Below, in pieces: positions 6,768 to 14,202 of a stretch of 32,806 nucleotides of DNA (positions within the stretch are counted from its first letter, which is position 1; every line of letters starts with the position of its first letter). The DNA comes from a virus. Below the pieces are notes generated by a model. It made no database searches. It saw only the letters and a list, made by a program, of their open reading frames with translations, and was not told where the DNA came from. Location: positions 1 to 32,806 of the IMG/VR virus record IMGVR_UViG_3300035661_000219; one strand, written 5' to 3'. Made by a program: the position numbers and the translations under genes.

Positions 6768-7430
6768 ATGTATTTATATTACGTCTATGCGTATCTACGC
6801 AAATCAGATAACACACCATATTATATCGGAAAAGGGAAGGACGATCGAATACATGGAAAACATTCTATTGCTATTCCTGCCGATCCGAATCGAATTGTTT
6901 TTCTCGAAACTAACCTGAGCGAACTCGGTGCTTTTGCTATCGAACGCAGGATGATTAAATGGTATGGAAGAAAAGATATTAAGACCGGAATTCTTCGAAA
7001 TAGAACAGACGGAGGCGAAGGTGCCGCCGGTGCAGTCTTTACACTTGAACACCGTGCAAAGATAGGAGAAAAAAGTAAGAATCGTTCCCCCGAAACTAAA
7101 CAAAAATTAAGTATAGCAAGATCTCGTCGTATCATCACGGACGAGACTAAACAGAAAATTTCTGATACACTAAAGGGTCGGCCACTCGGCGACGAAACTA
7201 AAGAAAAGATGCGTGTTGCCCGAACCGGTAAACAACATTCCGAAGAAACAAAAGATAAAATTGCAGCATCGTGGCCACGACCACCTGATTCCGCCGAAAC
7301 ACGTGAGAAAAAACGACTCGGAGCTTTACTACGCGGGCCTGTATCAGAAGAATCGAAAAATAAGATGCGCGCCAGTCGTCAAATTACAGAATTAGCAAAG
7401 AAGGCTGCCTTATTAGAGCAATCCCTTTAA
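6768..7430 (+). CDS. GIY-YIG homing endonuclease with NUMOD3 repeats
   Basis: A 220-aa protein. The GIY-YIG nuclease domain (about residues 1-95) shows YVY (5-7), YIG (19-21), R27 in KGKDDR, a Glu in [11 protein letters not shown] and NRTDGGEG. The rest is a string of NUMOD3-type DNA-binding repeats ([31 protein letters not shown] and others). The ATG at 6768 is preceded by AAGGA; an upstream start at 6759 has no site. It is one of the few rightward genes, inserted between leftward genes, and its 3' end overlaps the convergent gene by 18 nt. Such free-standing genes (SegA-like) cut and convert phage DNA lacking them. Confidence 0.93.
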   Translation: MYLYYVYAYLRKSDNTPYYIGKGKDDRIHGKHSIAIPADPNRIVFLETNLSELGAFAIERRMIKWYGRKDIKTGILRNRTDGGEGAAGAVFTLEHRAKIGEKSKNRSPETKQKLSIARSRRIITDETKQKISDTLKGRPLGDETKEKMRVARTGKQHSEETKDKIAASWPRPPDSAETREKKRLGALLRGPVSEESKNKMRASRQITELAKKAALLEQSL

Positions 7431-7667
7431 AATAGCAAGAGATAATAGTTCCTTTGCTTCTTCTTTTGTTTTAAATTTCCATCGTCCACGACCGCCTAAT
7501 GTTCGACATTTTGTTGGATCGAAATGTTTATGTAATTTTGTAGCATCCGCTAACATCGGATGATAATCCGCCGGGATGCTTATAACATAGTGTCTTCTTC
7601 CAGTTTTTGGATTATCAACTTTTGTTAAGGAGTAAAGCTTGGTTTTAATTAAGTATTGGATGGACAT
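7413..7667 (-). CDS. Hypothetical protein (84 aa)
   Basis: Basic protein starting [19 protein letters not shown], with a C-terminal [13 protein letters not shown]. The pattern (two strands then a helix, KTKEEAKEL) suggests a small nucleic-acid-facing fold, but I cannot name it. It overlaps the upstream gene by 19 nt and the rightward endonuclease at its 3' end. Confidence 0.7.
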   Translation of the reverse strand: MSIQYLIKTKLYSLTKVDNPKTGRRHYVISIPADYHPMLADATKLHKHFDPTKCRTLGGRGRWKFKTKEEAKELLSLAILKGLL

Positions 7668-7963
7668 ATAATTTCTATAATTTTCATTTTATTGGCTGTA
7701 AACCAAACACCGCCCTGACTGAGTGGGCGAACATGTGATACATAATCGAAGATCTTAACCTTACACCATACTCTACCTTTTTCTGATAAGTGTGGTGCTG
7801 ATTGCGAATGGCAGCAATGCCAACCGAGTCTTACTGTATAACCTTTGGTAGGATGAGATTCTGCATCGTAAACTTCACCGACATACAGCTTCTGTCTACA
7901 ATTGATAAACAGTGGGCCAAGCGATCCATCCTTCCTTAACCTAAATAGTTTATATGCTATCAT
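7649..7963 (-). CDS. Conserved phage protein (104 aa)
   Basis: Starts MIAYKLFRLRKDGSLGPLFIN; later HPTKGYTVRLGWHCC, APHLSEKGRVWCKV and GGVWFTANKMKI. This combination is a recurring uncharacterised phage family. The ATG at 7963 forms an ATGA overlap with the upstream stop, so the longer frame from 7996 is rejected. Confidence 0.85.
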   Translation of the reverse strand: MIAYKLFRLRKDGSLGPLFINCRQKLYVGEVYDAESHPTKGYTVRLGWHCCHSQSAPHLSEKGRVWCKVKIFDYVSHVRPLSQGGVWFTANKMKIIEIICPSNT

Positions 7964-8205
7964 ACAGTACCGATGCCCGGCGCAAAAATAACGCATTTAT
8001 TTAAGTATGCACAATACTCATGCGCTCGTTTCTCTTGTATTTGCTGATCGTGTCGCAGTGATATAGTGAACCTTGCAGCCTCCGGCCAATGTTGCGTGTC
8101 TTTATAATTTTCGCCGCGATCAGTTACAATATACGCTTCGAGCGTATTGTTCTTCCGTTGCTCGGAAGATGATACAGTCATAACTTTGAATTTTAACATA
8201 GCCAT
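7960..8205 (-). CDS. Hypothetical protein (81 aa)
   Basis: Starts MAMLKFKVMTVSSSEQRKN, with AYIVTDRGENY and a helix rich in charged residues before EYCAYLNKCVIFAPG. AGGA lies 6 nt before the ATG at 8205. Coupled to the next gene by ATGA. Confidence 0.75.
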   Translation of the reverse strand: MAMLKFKVMTVSSSEQRKNNTLEAYIVTDRGENYKDTQHWPEAARFTISLRHDQQIQEKRAHEYCAYLNKCVIFAPGIGTV

Positions 8206-8213
8206 AAAATGTC

Positions 8214-8723
8214 CTATTGAACTACTATTAGTTTCTTATTTGATTGCCACGCGCACTTAGCATCAATCAACCCGCCCTTGAGGATAGTTGCATCGTTGAT
8301 AATTTGTTCCATACATGCAGTTGTAATCTCAAATTCTAACCCGCGTGGATCCATTATACGCCATACCTTATTGGATGTCGACCAACGAGTAACAGATCCC
8401 TGAACTTTAAAGCCGTCCATAGGTGTGTTATCCCATATTGCAGGCGGATCTTTGAGTAATGTGTGCGACGCCTTTTTAACATGCTGCCTACCGCCTGCGT
8501 CCCACTCCCACTCGAGTCCAACAAGATAAACATCACCGTTATTGTGTGTTTCCAGTTTAGGATCCAATAAGTTTTGGAAATATGCCCACGCTATTTGCGT
8601 GTCTTTTTTCTTTTCGAAAGCAGCTTTGCCTGGTTCATAAGCATTTAAAAAGCCTAGTTTTTGGTCAACCGTCACTTGCTTGGTTGTGATATATAACTGT
8701 GTTGGTATCTTTAACTTAGCCAT
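8214..8723 (-). CDS. Hypothetical protein (169 aa)
   Basis: Begins MAKLKIPTQLYITTKQVTVD; GFLNAYEPGKAAFEKKKDTQ follows. I recognise the opening (strand, YITTKQ, LGFLxxxEP) from large-phage proteins of unknown role. First gene of a unit with 7960-8205 and the genes left of it. AGGAG precedes the ATG at 8723. Confidence 0.8.
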   Translation of the reverse strand: MAKLKIPTQLYITTKQVTVDQKLGFLNAYEPGKAAFEKKKDTQIAWAYFQNLLDPKLETHNNGDVYLVGLEWEWDAGGRQHVKKASHTLLKDPPAIWDNTPMDGFKVQGSVTRWSTSNKVWRIMDPRGLEFEITTACMEQIINDATILKGGLIDAKCAWQSNKKLIVVQ

Positions 8724-8742
8724 AAAAATCTCCTATGTGCTT

Positions 8743-8772
8743 ATTATAACAGTATAGGAGTCTGCGAGTCAA
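8743..8772 (-). promoter_or_regulatory. Sigma70-type promoter
   Basis: TTGACT (8772-8767), 18 bp, TATAAT (8748-8743). The TGA stop of the upstream gene lies inside the -35 box. The leader is shared with the promoter at 9472-9500 over about 40 nt. Confidence 0.8.
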
Positions 8773-8987
8773 GTGAGTAAAGTTTTAAGCCTAGAGATCA
8801 AAATAGCTATGTTTCTGTCTCTATACATGCATAATGTAATTTGTAATCCATTAACTTCTAATTCTTTAAGAATTAATTCAACTTCATTAGAATCAATGTT
8901 TCTGCCTTGCAAGTATCTGATTTTATTTTTCAGATATCCCAACACATCTCCGCAGTCGCTGAGAATTACAATCTCATTTAAATTCAT
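8769..8987 (-). CDS. Hypothetical protein (72 aa)
   Basis: Starts MNLNEIVILSDCGDVLGYLK and ends with MYRDRNIAILISRLKTLLT. Mixed alpha/beta pattern like the other short proteins of the window; no known motif. ATGA overlap with the gene at 8984-9172. Confidence 0.7.
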   Translation of the reverse strand: MNLNEIVILSDCGDVLGYLKNKIRYLQGRNIDSNEVELILKELEVNGLQITLCMYRDRNIAILISRLKTLLT

Positions 8988-9172
8988 TCGGGTGTCCTTT
9001 TAATGGCTTCCCTTAAATCACCACGCTGGATACCTTGACTGATTGATGCCTTTTCTGAATCAGTGATAGAGGCCAATACCTCGTTCCGTTCGTCATCCGA
9101 CATTTTTTCTGCAATTTCGGCAGCATCGAAGATATTCATATCTGCTAATTGTTTGAATGTATATTTTGCCAT
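8984..9172 (-). CDS. Hypothetical helical protein (62 aa)
   Basis: Starts MAKYTFKQLADMNIFDAAEI. Residues look fully helical and acidic (KMSDDERNEVL). The ATG at 9172 has GGAG 8 nt upstream; the alternative start at 9217 lies inside the previous gene and is less likely. Confidence 0.7.
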   Translation of the reverse strand: MAKYTFKQLADMNIFDAAEIAEKMSDDERNEVLASITDSEKASISQGIQRGDLREAIKRTPE

Positions 9173-9182
9173 TACTATTCTC

Positions 9183-9452
9183 CTATAGGTAGAGTTTAGA
9201 CAGTTCTCTACCAGCATCGGTCATTGGTTTGAAAAAGTGCGGCTTAGTTAGTTTTGCAATTATTAATTCGTCATCGGCAAGATTGATTCGGAAGGTATTC
9301 GCAAAAGCTGTTTGACGCCATCCGTCGATTGTATGTGCCCGATTTTTACCAGTTCGAGGATTAAAAACTACGAATGAGTTCATTAAATCAATAAATTCAT
9401 CCTTTAATTCGTCTGAAACTGAGACACGGTATTTTTTCCTTAATGTTTTCAT
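9183..9452 (-). CDS. Hypothetical protein (89 aa)
   Basis: Starts MKTLRKKYRVSVSDELKDEF. A basic N-terminus, FNPRTGKNRAHTIDGWRQTA in the middle and a helical end. The TGKNR..W segment may contact nucleic acid, which is a guess. AGGAG lies before the ATG at 9452. Confidence 0.72.
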   Translation of the reverse strand: MKTLRKKYRVSVSDELKDEFIDLMNSFVVFNPRTGKNRAHTIDGWRQTAFANTFRINLADDELIIAKLTKPHFFKPMTDAGRELSKLYL

Positions 9453-9471
9453 AAAAATCTCCTATGTGCTT

Positions 9472-9500
9472 ATTATAACAGCATAGGAGATTATGGTCAA
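9472..9500 (-). promoter_or_regulatory. Sigma70-type promoter
   Basis: TTGACC (9500-9495), 17 bp, TATAAT (9477-9472). The ATG-proximal leader is a near copy of that at 8721-8760. Confidence 0.85.
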
Positions 9501-9504
9501 TCGG

Positions 9505-10296
9505 TTATGATTTTAGATGAATTTTATTAATATGATCTTTTATACGGTTTATTCCAATCATCTTAAGACAATGCGGACATTCTTCTTTTCGATAAACTAT
9601 TTTTGTCTCATATGTTACACCTTTATTCCAGGGTGTAATTGCAATTTCGGCTTTCGACTGCCTCATCTTGTCTTTAATCTCTTTAGACATCTTTCCTTTT
9701 TTCTTCCTAATAACCTTTTTTCTTTTATTTGTTATATCTATAAAGAACCAGGTAGGATATAATTTCGAGTTGCACCGAGTGGTTACCCTATTATAATTAT
9801 CGAATCCGACAGCTTTTGCAGCGTCCTTTAGAGATTCATAAATTATGTTATCAATCGATACCCTTTTCTTTTTAAGTGCAGATTGTTTTGCACAAGTTTC
9901 GTCTGTTGAAGCTATACCTTTATTCCACGCCGGCATACTCCGTTTAGTGCCTTTTAATGGCGATGGAAGTGATGAACGCAAATCAGAATACCTTCTTCGC
10001 GCCCATCCGTATAATTTATTATTTCGATTTTTACCTTTTCCTGACAAATACATTATGGCACAAAATAACAATATATTTTTAGGATGAATTTTGCATAATA
10101 ACCCGTGTGCTAAATAATGTTCTTCAGGAGTAAGATACACAAGATTATCACTATCGTTAGTGCCACCTAACGTCCTCGGAATTATATGATGTTGCTCCAC
10201 ATAACCAATTTCGACAACTAAATCTTTTTTGAGTTTACCTTGTTGTCGTAGCTGACCACGTTCGATCAATTGATTATAAATGCGAGAATAGTCCAT
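9505..10296 (-). CDS. HNH homing endonuclease with C2H2 finger
   Basis: A 263-aa protein. The HNH nuclease core has H36-H37 in EQHHIIP, N47 and N51 in GGTNDSDNL, and H60. A NUMOD-type DNA-binding segment follows (IYESLKDAAKAVGFDNYN). The tail holds a C2H2-like zinc finger: C240-x2-C243 and H255-x4-H260. NUMOD plus zinc finger suggests a target site several turns long. No Shine-Dalgarno is visible; a late-promoter-like octamer sits 4 nt before the ATG. Confidence 0.92.
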   Translation of the reverse strand: MDYSRIYNQLIERGQLRQQGKLKKDLVVEIGYVEQHHIIPRTLGGTNDSDNLVYLTPEEHYLAHGLLCKIHPKNILLFCAIMYLSGKGKNRNNKLYGWARRRYSDLRSSLPSPLKGTKRSMPAWNKGIASTDETCAKQSALKKKRVSIDNIIYESLKDAAKAVGFDNYNRVTTRCNSKLYPTWFFIDITNKRKKVIRKKKGKMSKEIKDKMRQSKAEIAITPWNKGVTYETKIVYRKEECPHCLKMIGINRIKDHINKIHLKS

Positions 10297-10300
10297 ACAG

Positions 10301-10308
10301 TATTTACA
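10301..10308 (-). promoter_or_regulatory. Candidate late promoter before HNH gene
   Basis: TGTAAATA, one base from TATAAATA, ends 4 nt before the ATG at 10296. If used, the mRNA would be essentially leaderless. Weak evidence on its own. Confidence 0.35.
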
Positions 10309-10340
10309 CCGTACGGACTATTAGTTGTAGTGATTCAGAT

Positions 10341-10763
10341 TTAAACAGCAGCAACGGCATCTGCGACAGGTTCTGCGACAGGTTCTGCGACAGTTACTTC
10401 TGCCTTAGCTTTGTTGGTGCTGCCAGCTGGACGACCACGCACGCCAGTGGATGGTGTTTTGGCTTTCTTTGGATCACGCCCGAGGGTGATAACTTTATCC
10501 TTCTCAATTTCGGATTTAAAGAAATTATACATTGTGGAAGCCGATGCGCGTGATACGCCAACGCCAGTTTCGATAGCAGCTAAAGTAGCAGCGCGGAAGT
10601 CTTTATTGGATGCATACAGGCCTTGTGTTTTTTCGACAATCTTTGCATCAAAAATTACTTGAGCAAGCGATTTCTTGGATGGTGCTTTCACGACGGCAGC
10701 GACGGTAACGATTGTTTCTGTTGATACATTTGTTGCAACGACTGCGGCATTTTTCTTAGACAT
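10341..10763 (-). CDS. AT-hook protein (140 aa)
   Basis: Starts MSKKNAAVVATNVSTETIV. The central third is helical (LAQVIFDAKIVEKTQ; SASTMYNFFKSEI). RGRPAGSTNKAK near residue 115 is an AT-hook-like minor-groove binding motif, followed by a repetitive AEPVAEPVADAV tail. Probably a DNA-associated protein, perhaps helping to compact or mark phage DNA; this is inference. The ATG at 10763 has GGAG 7 nt upstream. Own strong promoter with a 60-nt leader. Confidence 0.75.
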   Translation of the reverse strand: MSKKNAAVVATNVSTETIVTVAAVVKAPSKKSLAQVIFDAKIVEKTQGLYASNKDFRAATLAAIETGVGVSRASASTMYNFFKSEIEKDKVITLGRDPKKAKTPSTGVRGRPAGSTNKAKAEVTVAEPVAEPVADAVAAV

Positions 10764-10825
10764 AATAAACTCCAGTTTGTGTGTGTTGTGTTTAGGTAAC
10801 AAGCTTGTCCTGCTACCTTATTTAA

Positions 10826-10854
10826 AGTATATACTTGAGTCAGAAAGATGTCAA
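10826..10854 (-). promoter_or_regulatory. Sigma70-type promoter
   Basis: TTGACA (10854-10849), 17 bp, TATACT (10831-10826). The leader holds an inverted repeat (GGTA...TACC around the palindrome ACAAGCTTGT). Confidence 0.85.
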
Positions 10855-10862
10855 CCTACCGA

Positions 10863-11096
10863 TTATAATAAGATTATAAAATCTGCATCATCTGTTGCTT
10901 TAATCCAACGTGACGATTTATCATTTTGATCTTTACCAACAGGGCAAACAAACAACCAAGGGCCTTTCTTAGATGGCGAAAAAAGAACGACATCGGTTTC
11001 AGCCAATACAGTCCATTCGTGCCCTTGCTCGCGCACACGATTCTTGCCCTTTTGTGATACGCCTTTTAGCTGAATTGTTTTACCAAGGAATGTCAT
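10863..11096 (-). CDS. Small beta-rich protein (77 aa)
   Basis: Starts MTFLGKTIQLKGVSQKGKNR. WTVLAETDVVLFSPSKKGPW and repeated short strands suggest a small barrel that binds nucleic acid or protein. It overlaps the upstream paralog by 17 nt. Confidence 0.7.
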   Translation of the reverse strand: MTFLGKTIQLKGVSQKGKNRVREQGHEWTVLAETDVVLFSPSKKGPWLFVCPVGKDQNDKSSRWIKATDDADFIILL

Positions 11097-11475
11097 AGTG
11101 TAGTGTTCTCCGTTCGTTATCTAATATTTTACATGCTGGTAATAGTAACTTAGCCCGTTCATCGCCAAATGCAGCAAGTATTGCTAACTCACCTGGGTCC
11201 GACTCTAACATGTATGCACAGTCATCAAATAATAACAATGCTAATAATGCAAACCAGGCAGGCGACCAATCATTTCCTAAATTGAATTTTTCGAATGCTA
11301 AAGATTCCCATGAGCCGTTGCGTATGATATCACATCGAATTTTATCATGTAGATCAAACGCAAATATACGATCTCCCGGAAAATGCGCATCGGCCCAAGC
11401 CCCTCGGTTTTTAGCTAAGGCTAATATCCTATCAATATGTCTTGCATTTGGTAAATGTTCCCATGCAGTAGTCAC
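11080..11475 (-). CDS. HIDR/LLLPAC-family protein, copy 2
   Basis: 131 aa. MTTAWEHLPNARHIDRILAL at the N-terminus and DDCAYMLESDPGELAILAAF then LLLPAC at the C-terminus. The middle (residues about 25-80) is unlike the other copies. The start codon is GTG, overlapping the stop of the upstream gene as GTGA. Two family members flank the 60-aa gene at 11472-11654, consistent with local duplication. Confidence 0.83.
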   Translation of the reverse strand: MTTAWEHLPNARHIDRILALAKNRGAWADAHFPGDRIFAFDLHDKIRCDIIRNGSWESLAFEKFNLGNDWSPAWFALLALLLFDDCAYMLESDPGELAILAAFGDERAKLLLPACKILDNERRTLHYDIPW

Positions 11476-11654
11476 GTTACTTCCTTAACTTCATTTGTCA
11501 ACAGTTCAATTGTCCAAGTGAGCCACATTGGTCGAACGGTTACATAAGCACCATCCACATGTGTTACAATACCGTTTCGATTCGGTCTATGTCGTAAGTG
11601 AAAGATATCCTGACGTAGGATCTTTACTTTACTTCCAACTTTAATTTTGCACAT
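11472..11654 (-). CDS. KOW/SH3-like small protein (60 aa)
   Basis: MCKIKVGSKVKILRQDIFHL then GIVTHVDGAYVTVRP. The GSKVKI..GIV..V....V.V pattern is that of a small five-strand barrel such as KOW or SH3-like domains. Overlaps the gene to its right by 31 nt and the gene to its left by 4 nt. Function unknown. Confidence 0.7.
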   Translation of the reverse strand: MCKIKVGSKVKILRQDIFHLRHRPNRNGIVTHVDGAYVTVRPMWLTWTIELLTNEVKEVT

Positions 11655-12037
11655 TCTAATTCCTTAATTTTGTGAAAGGCAATACATGCTGGCAATAACA
11701 TTATTGCTCTAGGATCGCCGAATGCAGCAAGTATCTTTAATTCGCCGACTTCCGAGTCTAACATATATGCACACTCATCATATGCAATCAAACATGTTAC
11801 TACATCTATTCCTGCATCATAACCCATTGACCATGCTGTTTCACGTGCAACTGATGCGATTACTCGCCGTCCGAGTGGTACAAGAACTCGCCGTGTGATA
11901 GCTCTTGCTACTTTTCGTTTATTTTGTTCTTCACGGGTTCGTGACTTTTGTTTCCATTGGTTTCGATATTTTCGCCGCGACTCTAACACACGTTCAATAT
12001 GTATCGCATTCGGTAAGTCATCCCACGGCGTGCTCAT
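11624..12037 (-). CDS. HIDR/LLLPAC-family protein, copy 3
   Basis: 137 aa. MSTPWDDLPNAIHIERVLES at the start; DECAYMLDSEVGELKILAAF and IMLLPAC at the end. The variable middle is very basic (RKYRNQWKQKSRTREEQNKR). Coupled to the upstream gene by ATGA. Confidence 0.83.
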   Translation of the reverse strand: MSTPWDDLPNAIHIERVLESRRKYRNQWKQKSRTREEQNKRKVARAITRRVLVPLGRRVIASVARETAWSMGYDAGIDVVTCLIAYDECAYMLDSEVGELKILAAFGDPRAIMLLPACIAFHKIKELECAKLKLEVK

Positions 12038-12423
12038 TTGTGTGGATCTTCGTTGTTTATGATACGCTCGATTGCCTTTGGTAAAAAAGTAATCAATTCG
12101 GATTCTAGTAAATAATTTTTGCCATCGGTTCCGCTGCTATTCGTATATGCTTGGCTACGAATCCATTTTTTAAGATTATGAATTTGTTCGTTAGTAAGCT
12201 TTATCTTTGGTTCTACCACTTCAACAAGTTCACGGTCGGCACTGAAGTATAAATCGCGATAACCTTGTGTGCGTGGTTGCCAAACACATGTTTCAATTTT
12301 TGCGGAATCATGATGATCGCTGGCGAAACTTATTGCAGCATGGAGGTCATCACTTTCGAATAATACTTCGCCCATATGTTCCCGAACATATCTAGGATCG
12401 AGTTGGAAGACTTGATATTCCAT
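12034..12423 (-). CDS. Hypothetical protein (129 aa)
   Basis: Starts MEYQVFQLDPRYVREHMGEV. No known domain visible; the C-terminal third is helical. AAGGA lies 8 nt before the ATG at 12423. Confidence 0.72.
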   Translation of the reverse strand: MEYQVFQLDPRYVREHMGEVLFESDDLHAAISFASDHHDSAKIETCVWQPRTQGYRDLYFSADRELVEVVEPKIKLTNEQIHNLKKWIRSQAYTNSSGTDGKNYLLESELITFLPKAIERIINNEDPHK

Positions 12424-12427
12424 TATG

Positions 12428-12575
12428 CTATTCCTTGTTAAACTTATTCGTTAAATCCGCACCACATCGAGCACAATAATCAGCCTTATGTATGACATAG
12501 TTATATTCATTGGCTGCATATTCCCTCCATGTAAAATTTATGTCCGAACAGCCAGCATATGAATTTAGGTATCAT
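12428..12575 (-). pseudogene. Frameshifted small zinc protein
   Basis: The ATG at 12575 opens MIPKFICWLFGHKF, then the frame ends at a nearby TGA. The +1 frame from the same point continues WREYAANEYNYVIHKADYC and then ARCGADL to a TAG at 12428. Joined at the AAATTTT run near 12531-12538, the two halves give a typical phage protein (CWLFGHKF followed by a YCARCG zinc-type motif). The total length is 3n+1. Either one base was inserted, or the ribosome slips at the run, or the sequence has an error. The start is coupled to the stop of the gene at 12577. Confidence 0.6.
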
Positions 12576-12576
12576 A

Positions 12577-12807
12577 TTAGCTTTCTTCGTCATCTTCCAG
12601 GCCATCGGTTAGCGCATCAACTGCCGCTGTATCCAACTTAATTTTACGGTTGGCATTGATCATTGCAACTGACACTGGACGGTACGGCCAGAGTGGACAG
12701 GATTTTTCACTTGAACAATTTTGAATTTGCTCCCTATATGTTCCTGCGACTAAAGGGTCATAAATACACATTTTGCAGTAATCATTGATTGCTTTAGTTC
12801 TGCTCAT
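12577..12807 (-). CDS. Cys-rich conserved phage protein (76 aa)
   Basis: C11-x2-C14, C31 and C37 in MSRTKAINDYCKMCIYDPL and CSSEKSCPLWPYRP form a probable single zinc site. I know this arrangement (YCxxCIYDP, then CPLxPYRP) from many phage proteins; role unknown. First gene of the unit driven by 12837-12865. Confidence 0.82.
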   Translation of the reverse strand: MSRTKAINDYCKMCIYDPLVAGTYREQIQNCSSEKSCPLWPYRPVSVAMINANRKIKLDTAAVDALTDGLEDDEES

Positions 12808-12836
12808 ATCGTACTCCCGTTATTTGGTATATAGTA

Positions 12837-12865
12837 ATTATAACAGTGCTAAAAAGTTGCGTCAA
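12837..12865 (-). promoter_or_regulatory. Sigma70-type promoter
   Basis: TTGACG (12865-12860), 17 bp, TATAAT (12842-12837). Confidence 0.85.
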
Positions 12866-12878
12866 CAGGTATATTATA

Positions 12879-12886
12879 GATAAATA
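12879..12886 (+). promoter_or_regulatory. Candidate T4-type late promoter
   Basis: GATAAATA lies 60 nt before the ATG of the rightward HNH gene, matching the spacing before the rightward GIY-YIG gene. Confidence 0.5.
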
Positions 12887-12892
12887 ATAGTA

Positions 12893-12920
12893 TCCGTCAC
12901 GACACGCCAATGTCTACGGA
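12893..12920 (+). promoter_or_regulatory. Leader hairpin before HNH gene
   Basis: Outer arms TCCGT and ACGGA, inner arms GACA and TGTC, six-base loop CGCCAA. Same layout as the hairpin at 6712-6741, with compensatory base changes; the two loops are reverse complements of each other. Confidence 0.6.
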
Positions 12921-12946
12921 CTCTAACACTAAGAGGAGTGTCAGCA

Positions 12947-13636
12947 ATGTATTTAGTCAATAAATATACCACGTGGTATAATAACATAATATCAAATGCC
13001 AGTGACAGGATAATAACTGGATATACTGAGACACATCACATTATTCCAAAATGTTTCGGTGGTACTAACGATACTATAAATTTAGTAATACTAACAGCAA
13101 AAGAACACTTTATATGTCACTTACTATTGACTAAAATGGTAACTGGTCGACAGAAATATCAAATGGTACATGCTGCTAGATTCCTATGCAAACATCCTGC
13201 CCACACCGAATATAAGATTAGTAGTCGATCATACGAATACTTAAGAAAAGAATCTGCAATAGCTCAACAGAATAAGATTATAACAGACGAATTTCGACAG
13301 AAAATGTCGAATATACGAATAGGAAAACCCTTATCGGACGAACATAGGAAAAAGATTGGGGACATACATCGTGGCAAGGTAGATTCGGATGACACTCGTA
13401 AGAAGAAATCTAGGTCGGCCACGGGGCGAAGACATACAGAAGAATCTAAATTAAAGATGTCTATAATTCAGTCAACTATTCCACATCCGAAATGGTCCGA
13501 AGAAACACGCGCTAAGATGAAGGATCGACCATCACAAGTCGGATGGGTGTGGTGGTGTAACGGAGTTGATCAAAAACGACAAAAAGATTGTCCCGGCGAT
13601 GATTGGTATAGACAAAGTCACAAAAAGAAACTATAA
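12947..13636 (+). CDS. HNH homing endonuclease with NUMOD3 repeats
   Basis: 229 aa. HNH core: H30-H31 in ETHHIIPKCFGG, N45 in TINLVILT and H54 in AKEHF. Residues after about 115 carry NUMOD3-type repeats (SDEHRKKIGDIHRGK, TEESKLKMS, SEETRAKMK). The ATG at 12947 follows GGAG at 8-nt spacing; an in-frame GTG at 12938 overlaps that site and is rejected. The leader and first residues (MYL) match those of the GIY-YIG gene at 6768, although the nuclease domains are unrelated. Confidence 0.92.
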   Translation: MYLVNKYTTWYNNIISNASDRIITGYTETHHIIPKCFGGTNDTINLVILTAKEHFICHLLLTKMVTGRQKYQMVHAARFLCKHPAHTEYKISSRSYEYLRKESAIAQQNKIITDEFRQKMSNIRIGKPLSDEHRKKIGDIHRGKVDSDDTRKKKSRSATGRRHTEESKLKMSIIQSTIPHPKWSEETRAKMKDRPSQVGWVWWCNGVDQKRQKDCPGDDWYRQSHKKKL

Positions 13637-13684
13637 CAAACACTCAACCATCGGCTGTATATCGATGATTACAGAATCTACCAT

Positions 13685-13840
13685 TCATGCATCGGCACAT
13701 GCCCATTTACCGCTCTTCCATGTTTTAACATGGTTCTCGTGCAACGGTGTCGGCTTAGTTACGCTATCGTATCCAACGAAGTAGTGATTATATATCCACT
13801 CCTTCTTTTCATTCTGCTTATACCATAGCGTAATGTTCAC
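13685..13840 (-). CDS. Small protein with GTG start (51 aa)
   Basis: Frame starting at GTG 13840: MNITLWYKQNEKKEWIYNHY followed by FVGYDSVTKPTPLHENHV. GGAG is 6 nt upstream, and the GTG overlaps the upstream stop as GTGA, so it is coupled to the L7/L12-like gene. Unknown role. Confidence 0.65.
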   Translation of the reverse strand: MNITLWYKQNEKKEWIYNHYFVGYDSVTKPTPLHENHVKTWKSGKWACADA

Positions 13841-14202
13841 GGATATCTCCGTAGCTTTTCAGCCAACACTAATTGTAAAATTTCGTTAGCCAATTCATCC
13901 TCACCTTGTAACAATGCTTGTGAACCAAGCTCACGAAGCTCTTGTAAGATTTGATAAACCGAATTCTGCACTTGAACACCATTCGAAACAAGGATACGAA
14001 TGAATCCTTCGATTTCAAATTGATAATCTGGGCCATCCATGTATGTTGTGCGAACTTCCCATGTCTGTGGGCCCTGATATTCGGAAGCATCTTTTGCTTC
14101 TTTTAATCCAGTTCCTGTTAGTGATCGGATTGCTTTAATAACAGCAATCTTATTCACTAACGCTGGTGGCATCGAGAATGTGATAGCTTGGATCGATGCC
14201 AT
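13837..14202 (-). CDS. Ribosomal protein L7/L12 C-terminal-like protein
   Basis: 121 aa. Residues 18-40 (NKIAVIKAIRSLTGTGLKEA, then KDASE) match the signature of the L7/L12 C-terminal domain (KIxVIKxVRxxTGLGLKEAKDLVE), which contacts translation factors on the ribosomal stalk. The N-terminal dimerisation domain and hinge of a true L7/L12 are absent; instead there is a C-terminal helical extension with many E and L. Possibly acts on host ribosomes or factors. It overlaps the lipoprotein gene by one base (TAATG). Confidence 0.78.
   Translation of the reverse strand: MASIQAITFSMPPALVNKIAVIKAIRSLTGTGLKEAKDASEYQGPQTWEVRTTYMDGPDYQFEIEGFIRILVSNGVQVQNSVYQILQELRELGSQALLQGEDELANEILQLVLAEKLRRYP

Noticed and set aside
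6484-6819. Minus-strand 111-residue frame over the GIY-YIG leader
   Set aside because: It runs across a promoter and leader in a different phase from the well-placed 53-aa gene and has no supporting features.
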